A stretch of 64,000 nucleotides of DNA from Monarcha castaneiventris obscurior (taxonomy: Eukaryota > Chordata > Aves > Passeriformes > Monarchidae), in contig JAMPIT010000434.1 in NCBI GenBank assembly GCA_026261815.1, positions 12,955,001 to 13,019,000 of the forward strand. Direction: 5' to 3'. The translations under genes were made by a program, and so were the position numbers. A model generated the notes under the pieces. It was not told the DNA's origin, did no database searches, and was given only the letters and a program-made list of their open reading frames with translations. The stretch's first letter is position 1; every line of letters starts with the position of its first letter. Below, piece after piece: positions 10,881-21,200 of this stretch.

Positions 10881-13800
10881 CAGTCTTAGTTCCTTCCAGC
10901 GAGATGGGCAGAGCGGTACAGCGACCAGCTCGGATGCTCAAAACCGTGAGCGGGGTTCAGACCTTTGAAAGAACAATTCGGGGGCGAAGGGGTGTTGGTT
11001 TATGGTTTAGTTTAGAGTTTAGTTACTTAAATACAGAAATCCACGGAGATTTTCAAATGCTTGGTGTTGAGTTGCTGCGATACCCACAATAAAGCCATGG
11101 AAGACTCCAAGGCTTGGCAATGTCATTCACCTTCCTTTTCTCTCCTCTGTCGCCTGGCACTGAGCAGGCCCCTTCCTGGTGGTTCTTCCTTCTGTTCAAT
11201 TAAAAGCAAGTGTAATGGTCTCCAGCAATAAATCATGGGATTTCCTGGATTCCAGATACATGAGATACAAGAACAATCTGTACTTTGCTAGCTACCAGTG
11301 CCGAGATGATGTGAGCTGTCCATGGCTGTACTGGCAGGCCGTGGTGTGTGCAGTTCTTACTGTCTGCGGTGACCAGAGAGACCCTAACTTTGGGCACAAG
11401 TCCTTGCTGCTCACAGTTCTGGCCAGCCACAGCTCCAAAGCAGCTCAATGCAGATGGCCTTAAGCTGAGACAGAAAAGATCTGGATTAGATATTAGAAAA
11501 ATTGTTTTCACTGTCAGAGTGGCCAGGCATTGGAACAGGTTGCCCAGGGAAATGGTAGAGTCACCCACCAACAACCCAAAGGTGTTCAAGAGGTATGTGG
11601 ATCTGGTTCTGGGTGATGTGGTTTAGAGGTTACAGTGCTAGAGCTGGGTGGATGGTTGGACTGGATGATCTTGAAGGTGTCTTCCAACCTTGGTGATCCT
11701 ATGATTCTATGTGCAAAAGCTAAGCAACCCCAAAGTAGGAGACTTCTACAGGCTGAACAAGGGAGTGCCACCAAAAAGTAGTTTCAGGTAGAAAAATCCA
11801 TGTCTTTTCTGACAGAAAAGGAAGGATCACATTGTGCCAATGCAGTTGGGTGGAAAAGCAATCCAGCTATTATAAAATGACACAAGTCAGCAACAATGTG
11901 CAGCGTTTCCTAAAACAGTGTCAGGTTCTGCCCCTGCAGTCTGCAGGATTTCCACAGGTGAGCTATAGTTTAGGAACTTGATGGGCAGATAAGACAGCAT
12001 CCTTCCCTCTCATTCTTTTGTACCCACCAAGACTGCAGTTGAAACTTCAGAAGGTTCAGAGAGTTGGCATTTTGGCAAGCATATGTGAACCTATAGTGTC
12101 ACAGGACTCTGACAAAAGACAGTCAGGAAATAAAACAGCCACAGAAGGGGAGAAAAATACAAAATAATTATCTATGCAGGCTACAGCTGATGTTACTAGC
12201 TTATGGAGTTTTTTCAAATTAAGATCTTAAATCAAAAGGTGGTCTAGCTATCAACAGATAAATTAGGAGATGATGCAATAGGTCTTTTTCACATTAAAAT
12301 GTGATGACAACACCACTGGCTGTGAGCTTTATGAACTAAATCTTGTAAATAGGGAGAATTAGTGTATCAAAAGGGTTTAATTTATTTCTCTGTGTTGTAA
12401 CTTGCATAGCAGGAATAATTTAGTTTTAGAGGATTGCACTGAAGAGGTAAATACGTGAATAAAGCAGTAAACCTGCAAATAATTGCCATTGTATTTTAAA
12501 TTCTGTCATCAAAGTAGGATTGTAGATCATGGAGGGAAGACATGACAACAAAACATGAAGATGAAAGATTTTCAGATATTTTCGTACCAGCTGATAGAAG
12601 TATCTTCTGTTTTCAGGTGATTCAGTCTTAGTATTTGCTGCTTATTTTTGACATGGTAGCTTTCCAGAGCTGCAGCTTTTCACTGCAGTGCAGAGATGCT
12701 CTTCCAGCTGGCTTTCTGCCAAGGAGAAATGAAACAGGAGACATGCAAACTGGAGTGAAAGCTTAAAAAAGAATATCCAAACACAGAGACTAGAAGTTCT
12801 GGGGAAGACTTTACAATTAAAACACTAATTCTGGTTGTGTGATGCATTTGCATTGCAGTTCATAGAATGATGATATTTCTGTTTCTTTCTAATGTGAATC
12901 TGAGATGTCTGTGGTCACAGTGGAATTGCAGTAGAAAAGGCTTGAGTCCCAGTGAGTGTGCATTGCATGAGACAGTGAAATGAGGGATTTCCAGCTTACT
13001 AAATTCCTCCTTTTCACTGTAAATTCACACTCCAGAACCATATAATAGACCTGTATAGCAATACGGTGTAAGCTTCTGCTTTCATGCACTGCAGCAGTAG
13101 CTGGCGCCCCCATGAAAATCAAAAGCTGACTGGGCTGAATGCAGATATTAGAGGTCTTGACAAACATCACAGAAGGAGAGTGGCAAAAGCAGACTAAAGG
13201 ATTACCTCATACTGAAGGACAATGAGCCACAGGTAAATGACCTTTACAAAAATGGATTTAGACAGTAGGATCAAAATAGTGTAAAAAGGATTTTCATAGT
13301 ATCATTAGAAGAACAATCTATACTATTTCAATTCCTCAGTCCTTTAGCCTGGAATGATTACTTCCTGTCCTTCGCAGCTAAAAATTTCCCAATGAATAAA
13401 AGTACTTCAGGGAATCAGAGACCTGTGACAGTACCCAAGTGAGGATAATGCCTTTAATGGTGGTGAAATATGGTATCATTTTGGCTGTGACATTTCTAAG
13501 AAGCAGAGAAAAATAGGTGACTGCCTAAAGGGACCTTGTTCAGGCCTTGAGCTGTCCTGTGGCGAACACAGCCATTCTTACGTGGAGCAGAAGAACCCAG
13601 CATTGATAATGCTTTTATGTACAGATGGAGTCTTACGGTTGTTTATACTGACACTTCCAGGATGTACGGTAAGATAGAGAAACAGAGAGAGGGCTAAGCC
13701 TTTCAGTTTGACCAAACCACATTTTTGCTTCTATTTAACTCCACGGGTGATTTATCAGAGTAGTACTCCTATTCCTCCCATTTTTTTCTTACAGAAGGTG

Positions 13801-14439
13801 TGGCAAGATACTATCTCCTGTGCAATTTGGAACAAAGCTCTGATCAAGGCTAGGATATCAGGGCCAATGAAATTATCAGGTATATTCATTGTGTCAAGTG
13901 ACTGCAGAGCTTTGGAATTAAAAGATGTGTTTATCAGACTTTGAAAGGTACTAATTCGTACTTTTATGGCAGTCCTTCTTTGAAGCCAAGGTGATTTTTA
14001 ATCAATTAAATATTAAATACAAACTGTCCAGAATCCATACCTCTTTGTTTCATCTTTCCACATAACTAAAACCAGTCAAAATAACATAACTGAAATGGTC
14101 AGCTAAAGTATAAATATAAAAAACATTACTGAGATTTTTTTGCAGACTAAACTGTGTAGGTTGCCAGCAGCCTTACTGAGCAGTGCAAAGAAATGATAAT
14201 GCCACACTTTCCACCATAACTGTGCATATGTCTTTCACAACTTCTCCCACTCAGTAGAGTCCAGCAGTGATTTCAACATTTCTCCAGAAAAAGGTGCAAA
14301 CTACATGATCCTGGCTTGTAGTGAAATAGCTTAATTGCAGTATTTCGTGGTGTGTTTTGTGCGATTGAATAGGTTGCTAGTGTTCAGAGAAAATTATATT
14401 CAAGTAAGTAAAGTGAACGCTTGAGAAGTTAATTCGGCC
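10881..14439. other. intergenic DNA between MAP1A and the orphan CpG island
   Basis: Apart from the CR1 copy at 11.46-11.71 kb, I see no supportable gene here. Open frames are short and have no recognisable domain, and there is no convincing RNA gene. Any 5' UTR of MAP1A or upstream transcript is invisible without RNA data. Confidence 0.5.
11455..11711 (+). repeat. CR1 LINE 3' end, sense orientation
   Basis: The segment runs from 'taagctgagacagaaaagat' through 'ggccaggcattggaacaggt' and 'ttggactggatgatcttgaa' to the typical CR1 tail 'tcctatgattctatg'. These are standard landmarks of the avian CR1 3' region. The copy is 5'-truncated, as most CR1 insertions are. Confidence 0.9.
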
Positions 14440-15010
14440 TGGCAACCACAGCGCCGTCCGGCATGATCGAGTATCTGACCTTTCTCGTTGTGGTAGTCGT
14501 ACGCTGAACATTTTCGTGTGGTCACTCTTGGACAAATTAAGGACGTACCCGCCTTGCGTTACCGGTAAGAGCCTTTGCCGGAGGGAGCCGGAGCCCGCCA
14601 GGGACGTGCGGAGAGCGGGCGGGTCCCGCCGCCGGTGCCCTCCGATGTCAGCTCGGTCTCTCTCGCCGGCCCGGACCAGCTGAAGTGAGCGGGCCGGGCC
14701 GGGCCATCGCCATCTGCATCGCCCGCGTTCGCTTTCTTGGCGGAGTGCCGCAGGGAGAGCGGGCAGCCCCGCGGCCGGGCCCGGGAGCGCCGCAGGCCCC
14801 GTCTGGGCAGCCCTGGCTGCGGACACCCGGGGGCCGTCGGGGCCGCGGCCGCTGCGCTCGGGGCGCCCCGTTCAGAGCAGCCCGGGAGCGAGTGAGGAGG
14901 GCGGCGGTGGCTTCAGCTCCCCCCGGGCATTGGGGTGTTGTACCGGCGGCTCGTCGTGACTCGCATCGGTAGCACGCCAGGCCTCTGGACGCACGGCCAC
15001 CGAGAGCGGT
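14440..15010. promoter_or_regulatory. orphan CpG island between MAP1A and TP53BP1
   Basis: This is a roughly 570-bp GC- and CpG-rich block, 3.9 kb upstream of MAP1A exon 1 and 3.1 kb upstream of the TP53BP1 start, flanked by AT-rich DNA. Splice donors in plausible context occur on the plus strand: ACCG|GTAAGA at 14,565 and GAGCG|GTGAAT near 15,010. It could be an alternative promoter or first exon for either gene, or the promoter of a non-coding RNA. The open frames through it resemble no known protein. Confidence 0.5.
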
Positions 15011-17560
15011 GAATGCCAGGCACTATTTGTTCCCAAAGCCATGGTGCAGAGGATAGTGCATACGGAAATTCGTCAGGTCTTGATTACATCTGCATCATAA
15101 CAATTATGATACACAGTACAAAACCTAAACCTAGTTTTCCAAGGACAAGTAGCATCCTTACTCTCTTAGTAAGCTTAGCTATCTTGTTGGGTGTCTTGGT
15201 TTGTTGTAACTAATTCCCATTTGAAATCAGGATCTGGAATTTGGTCCTTTTTCTAGGAATACTGTCCAGTTTTGAAGATGGGGCTTGGGGTTGCACTGAG
15301 GCACGGAGTGCAAGAAAGATTCAGAGAGCAAGAAATGAGAATGAGGAATAGCAGTCCTGTTTCTCTCTTTCCCTAGTTCGTGGTCTGCATTGGAAAGGAG
15401 TATTTGGATGAAAATCAACTATAGCGTCAGCTCACTATTGTAAACTCTGTAAGATGCAAGAAATTTGGAAAAATCCTCCAAATATGAAAAATCAGACAGC
15501 CACCATACCTTCATTCATTGAAAGTCTGGTGTTGGACATATTTTGTTTGAAGCAAAAAGAAGCAAAGATACATTTTGCTCTTTTATTCTTTCTTAGACAA
15601 AGGTAGCCATGCCCTGTTCATAGTTTATGATTAGATTCAGAAAAAAGGCAATCTGCCAGCTGAGAAGAAATACTTAAATGAAGACATGTATATTATAAAG
15701 AAAGCAGTGTGTTTCTTTTCATGGCATAATAAAGCTGGAAAAAGTGAGATTACACTAGCACAAAAATGGGCAGTCACCTTTAAAACACACAGAGATTTGG
15801 CATTAACAAATTTGACCACCTGGACTGAGCTCTCAATTTTGTCCTATTCTGGTTCATGCTAAAGTATTGAATTGCAAAAAAACAAGACTGGAAAATTCTG
15901 GAGAGAATCTAGTCTAACTTCCTATTTCAGACCAAGATCGACTATACACATTACTACTTAAAAGATCTTAAATATTAGAAATGGCATAATTTTTAGAACT
16001 TCTTTAGCCTTATTTTTAAAATATTTTTGCTTATTTCTGCTTTGTCTTTACACATACTTGCAGTTCATGAAAACAAAATCAGTTGTCATCTAAACTGTGA
16101 ATATTGTTGAGAAACAAATTATTTGCCATCAACTTTTTTTCTATCTGGAGAATATTATGATAGCCAAATCATCTGCCAGCTTCTCACTAGATGCAGGGCT
16201 TACCTTAGGCTGTGCCAGTGTAGAGTACAAGAATTACTTCATGTATCTAAGATATGCATACTACACACAAGTATAATGCTTACCGTTTGCCCCTTTTTCT
16301 GTGGCAGCAGCATGAGTTTGAGTCTTGAGTTTGTGAGGTACAAAATATTGCTTTATTTTGCAGAAATACCATACATCCCAGCAGCCCCCTCCTGAATTTT
16401 TGCAGACAGTTATTTAATTTTTCATAATATTGTTCTTACTTGCATTGTACTTTGTCCATTTTTCAGACCATTAAATAAAACCTTTCTTCCACTACTTCTA
16501 GTCCCTTTCAATTTCAGATTGCTTGTGGATTAGTAAGTGTACTTATTTTGTGATTAAAGAAAACGGTGGACGAGGAACAGCACACTGACGTTTGAACCCT
16601 CACTCAAATGTACTTGTTTTGAACTGATGATTATTACTCCCTGAGGATGAATACCAAACAAGTTTTTTACTTATCTTACTGAAACTTCATCACAGGTATG
16701 CTTCCTTAGTTTGCTTATGAGAATCCCATATAGAAACTGCTAAAAGTCTTACTATAGTAAAGTTGTTATTCTGCCACCTCTGTCCTGTTGCTCTGACATA
16801 AGGTTATCAGATCGATGTTATGCACCTTGGCTTTAGAGATCAATGTCGGCTGTTAACTCCTCTCCTTGTTGTCTTCTGGATACAAACCTAACTTGTCTGA
16901 GGATTTGTTATCAAAGTTTTCAAGAATTTGAGGGGAATTTTGAGGAAGAGGGACTGGCACGTTTGCCATTTCTAGTCTTCATTATCCTCTGTGAATTTTG
17001 TAAGGTAACTGTTAATGCTTCTAAGAAAACATTTCAATAATACAGCTTAATATATACCAAAGGAGCATCTTCTGGGATTTAAACAACCACTCACTAAAGC
17101 ATCCCTCCTCTATAGCAATTTGTAAATATTTGTAGCCTGTTTAATGTTCTTAGCATGCATGTTAAGAACATCAAAACTTGGATTTCACATTACACACAAA
17201 ATTTGTAACATACTCGTATTTACAGTGTTTCACTATCTACACTTTTTATCTAAAATGTTGCATAATAAGTTTCTTCCAGGCCAGGTACCGGTTTTTTTCG
17301 GATTCTGTGGTTTTGGTTCTACAACAGATTTTTAAATAAAATATACGGAATTCTTATCTCTAAAACACAGAGAGGTGCAGAAATAAAAAAGAGAACTTGC
17401 AAAAGTAGATTTAAATTAGGCTATTCAAACTCACTATTCTTTAGGCAAGAAGGTGAATGCCGGAAAGACAACAATACTGTCACAACTATGCGCCAGGCTT
17501 CTTCGATAACCGTTCAGTCATATATACACAGGGAAATTAATCGGATTTCACTCCTCTGTG
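15011..17560. other. intergenic DNA upstream of the TP53BP1 promoter
   Basis: AT-rich sequence without recognisable genes, repeats or RNA structures. Open frames are short and have no family resemblance. The segment at 15,013 beginning MPGT superficially recalls the human MPGEQ extension of 53BP1, but it does not continue that match. Confidence 0.5.
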
Positions 17561-17991
17561 ATATCCAGGAAAGGACGGACCCCACGGTGGCTGTCCGGGG
17601 TACGCGGTGCCCGGTCCGTGCCGGAGCCCGAGCACGGGGCTGTTTTGTACCTCTGATGAAAAGGGGATCGGGAGGGCACCGCGCGGGCACCTCCGGGCCC
17701 GAGCCTCCGCCGCCCCGGCCCGCCACGTGTCGCTGCATTCGCCCTCGAGCGAGCCCCGCCGGCTCGGGCGGGACGGAAGACACGAGGCTCTTTGTCTCTC
17801 CTGGGCTCTGGAGCTCGCCGAGCGGGCGGCGCAGCTCCGAGCCCGCGGCGGTTCCCGCTCCGGGGGCGGGCTGGGTCCCGCTCCCGCCGGCTCCCGGGGC
17901 CGGTCCCTCACGCTCCGCGCAGCCCCCGCCGCGTCTCCCCGGTAACAGCGCGGGGCGGGCGGGGCGCGCGCGCCAATCGGCGCGCGGCAAG

Positions 17992-18042
17992 ATGGCGGCG
18001 GCGGGAAGTGCGGCTGGGCTGGGCGGCGGGCGGGCGGCATAG
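17992..18042 (+). CDS. possible upstream ORF in the TP53BP1 leader
   Basis: ATG within the YY1-type element opens a 16-codon frame (MAAAGSAAGLGGGRAA) that stops at TAG, 53 bases before the TP53BP1 start codon. It would be a translational control element only if transcription starts upstream of 17,992, which the sequence does not establish. The amino-acid content is simply GC-rich leader. Confidence 0.3.
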   Translation: MAAAGSAAGLGGGRAA

Positions 18043-18065
18043 GGCCGGGCCGGGCCGGGCCGGGC
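18042..18065 (+). promoter_or_regulatory. TP53BP1: (GGGCC)5 G-quadruplex-prone run in the TP53BP1 leader
   Basis: Five consecutive GGGCC units give five GGG tracts with two-base loops, directly after the upstream ORF stop and 30 bases before the start codon. The motif satisfies G3+N1-7 quadruplex rules on the plus (mRNA-sense) strand. Folding is inferred. Confidence 0.5.
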
Positions 18066-18095
18066 GCTCGGGCTGCGCAGCCGGCGGCGTCCTGC

Positions 18096-18266
18096 ATGGA
18101 GCGCGGCGGGAGCAGCCAGCTGGACCCCGGCTTCTCGCAGCAGGACACGCCCCTCCTCATCGTGGAGGACTCGCAGCCCCAGGGCGCGGAGGCGGACGCG
18201 GAGCGGGCTTGGCTCGGCGTGCTGGCCCGCCGGCTGCCGGCCCGGCAGAGCCCGAGCCCCGTGCTG
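18096..18266 (+). CDS. TP53BP1: TP53BP1 coding exon 1 (N terminus)
   Basis: The exon codes for [20 protein letters not shown], then LIVEDSQP, and ends at CTG|GTGAGC in phase 0. Human has MDPTGSQLDSDFSQQDTPCL, then IIEDSQP, so start and frame are secure. The SQ in DSQP corresponds to human Ser25, an ATM site that recruits RIF1/PTIP. The human five-residue MPGEQ extension from an upstream exon is not seen. Confidence 0.93.
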
Positions 18267-21200
18267 GTGAGCGCCCGGCGTGCTGGCAGCAGCGCCCGGC
18301 TCTGCCCGGCCCGGCTCTGACGCGGCCCCCGCCTCTGTCTTGCAGGACATCGTCTGCGGTCCTGCCGGTGGCCGGGCGGCCGCGGGTGGCGGGGCGCCCC
18401 GGGAGCGGCTCGCAGGTAAGGGCGGGGCGCGGGGTCACGGCAGGTCAGGGAGCCGCGGTGGCGCTGACGGCGCTGTGCTTGCAGGGCCCATGGAGAGCCC
18501 GGCCCGCCCGAGCGCCTCTGGACCGCGGGGCTGCGACGCGGAGGAGGCTCCGCCGCCCGACGGGGAGAGCAGGTACGTGGGGCGGACCGGGCCGCGGGAG
18601 CCGCCATCCGGAGGCTCTGGGCCGCCGCCTCTCCGGCCTGCTGAAATCTCTCTGGTGCTGGGGACAGGCCGAGAAGGCGGGCTCGGTGCTGTAGCGGCCG
18701 CGCTCGGCCCTGGCAGGGACGTGCGGTGCGGTGGCCTGGAGCGCCGGGTCGGTGCCGAGTGACCCCTCGGAACGCGAGCTGCGGGAAGGCGGCCTGCAGG
18801 AACCCCTGCACGACGTTAGCGACTCTCTCTGTTGCAGTGCCCTTGGAAAGGCCGGGGAACGAAGTGAAGGTGATGGTGAGGACTGTCCTTCGCCGTGTGT
18901 AGAAGGTAACTTCCCCATTTCAGGTCGGTTTTTTGAGTTTTGAAACAGACCCACCGTCTGTGCAGTTTTTCAGTTGAGCTGGCTCACTCGTGTCACCAGG
19001 GGTAATTGTGCCGGTAGTAATAGGTCAGAAACTGGCATCCTTTTCTGGAAGTTGATTTGTGTGCTTTGATGTTTGGAAAAAAAAAAAAAGATTGATTTAT
19101 TATTATTGTTAGAATGGATCTTTGAGACTGAAGGTGGTTTGGAAGAGGCAGGGATGCATTGTGATCGTTAGGAAATGGAGCCTTATTATGAACTGGCATA
19201 ATGGTCGTTGTCATCAGAGGATTTTCAGACACAGGCTATGTATTATCAAGATTATTTTCTCATCATGGAATGAAAATCTGCTGCAGTTCCTAATGGCATT
19301 ACATAAGCCCTTGCCGATTAATACTCATTTCTGAGTTAATGGCCACTGTTAATGGCCCTTTTCTGGTACTGTATTTTAATTAGTGCAGCTGAGATCAGGG
19401 TATGTTAGTTTATTCAGAGTTTCAGCAATAGCCTAAATACTTTGCATGTTAGAGGGTATATATTTTGCCCTTGTAAAAGTGATAGATGGCTCTTGAATTT
19501 TTTTTAATATATGTATATATTTGTAATGGATGTCTGGTGTTAGATACAGGCGTTTCACAGATGCAGTTTGGAGTTCTGGAGCTCTCACAGAGCCAGGACT
19601 TTGAGACCGACTTCGTGCCCAATGAGGGAGATGCTAGGCATCAGCCTCACTCTGGACCTGCTGTCCTTTCTTCCAGACTTGTGAAGAATGAGTCTGAATA
19701 CAGTAAGTGAAAATGATCATAGGTGTCCTTTTCCTGCCCTGTAGATTCTATCTGGTTTGTTTAAATTATAAATTTTATGTTTGTTTGATGGGAAATACAG
19801 TAGTATTTTTCAAATACAGTAGTAGTTTTCAAAAATTAGTTCATAGCTCAGTGGTAGTTGCAAAGAATTTTGCCCCCTCTTTCCTTTGGGCTAATAATTT
19901 GTTTTCCTGTACCTGTCCAAGTGCTGTCATTGATTCTTTTGCTTCTCTTTCCTAATTTGTTTCCAGAATATTTAGACAATCTGATACTAAATTCCCTCCC
20001 TGGTAAAAACTTCATAGTTTTTTTTTTTTTTTGTTATCATAGATAGCTCAAGATTAATTTTTTTTCATATAAGGTTTACCTTGGTATTTGTGTACATTAT
20101 AGAACTGCACTTTCTTATTTGTATATTAATCCAGGTGGCATGAGTAACAAATATTTTTCTTTTATCTCTCTCTTCGTAGAACTGCATGGGGACAACACGG
20201 AAACTGACTCCAGCACAGAAGCACATACTGCTCTGGAAAGCCAGGCAGAGAAGTCTGGAAGGTAAAACAGTCTGTGTTCTTTATAGGTCTCTTGTGGACA
20301 TTCTGTAAGCTGATTTGGGTCTTTTTTTACTAGATTTTTAGAGGTGGGAGAGGATTTAAGGCAAAAGAGAAAGGTGAAGGGAAAGATGAAGTACTGCTGA
20401 GACCTTTTTGCAGCAGTGCTGACTAAGGAGTGCTCTCAGCATTCTTTGGTGAGAAAAGATGTGATGTCAAACTCCTAAACACAAAGATATCAATAGGTTT
20501 GTTTTTAAGGGTGAGTTCACTGTGTAATAAAACATGCTAATAATTTTCTTAAGTGGTATGACTGGAATATACTGGAAGCGATAATTCATTTTAAGTCACA
20601 GAAGTTATCTGGAAGTAACTTAATCACTGTAGCATGGGCTTTGGCTGCACAGGACAAATTTGGAGGCTACATGTTGGATATTCCAGGATGCTTTTGATAT
20701 TTGCTATTGTAAGCTTTATGGTTTTAATTGTTTTAATTTAAGTGTGAAACTTCAGTTTGTTGAATAGTATTTGTTCTATCTGGCATAAAATTTATGTAGT
20801 ATTTAGCTCATCTTATCATATTCTGCCACAAAATAACATTAAAGGGGTGAAATGAAATTCCTAGAATCTGCATTGACTAGAAGTCAGTAGAACAAGCTGA
20901 GTTCCATTTAAGCATCACTTAGATTGGAAGAAAACATAAAAAAACAATTCTGAAAGTGTAACTTATCAAGAGTGAGAATGTTACTTTGTCAAGAGAAGTG
21001 ATCTTCCTTCTCTCCTTTTTTTTTTCCCTGCGTTTTACATGAGTGAATACCTTTCATCTGTTACTGATAGATTTTCTTTACAATATTGTAGTCTCACTTC
21101 ATGTTTTGAATTTCTCAGGTCAATGACTGTGTTTTGCATTTCCAGAACTTTGCAGGAAGCAGAAGAGCATACCAGAAAGAAAACACCTGTCAGTGACCCC

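Larger units (their letters stand above)
17565..18810 (+). promoter_or_regulatory. TP53BP1: TP53BP1 promoter CpG island
   Basis: This GC- and CpG-rich block covers the promoter and the first four coding exons. Just upstream of the start lie an NF-Y-type CCAAT box (CGCCAATCGG, CCAAT at 17,973-17,977), a YY1-type element (AAGATGGCGGC, 17,989-17,999) and a GGGAAGTG ETS/E2F-like site. There is no TATA box. This is typical of a housekeeping repair gene with dispersed initiation, so the exact start is uncertain. Confidence 0.75.

Noticed and set aside
9958..10941. 327-codon minus-strand open frame through the MAP1A island
   Set aside because: It contains MAP1A exon 1 in frame but runs through the splice donor into intron 1 and upstream of the likely start. 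GC-rich DNA lacks stop codons, and exon 2 identity proves splicing at 10,434.
14377..14972. minus-strand 149-codon and plus-strand 95-codon open frames in the orphan CpG island
   Set aside because: No recognisable domain, and the composition matches stop-poor GC-rich DNA. Kept only as a CpG island of unknown role.
15013..15213. ORF starting MPGT as a possible bird version of the human 53BP1 MPGEQ first exon
   Set aside because: Only MPG matches. It continues into unrelated sequence and has no donor after the fifth codon.
17514..18954. long minus-strand open frames (up to 424 codons) opposite TP53BP1 exons 1-4
   Set aside because: Low-complexity Arg/Ala/Pro/Gly sequence in a CpG island, antisense to well-supported exons. 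No family resemblance.
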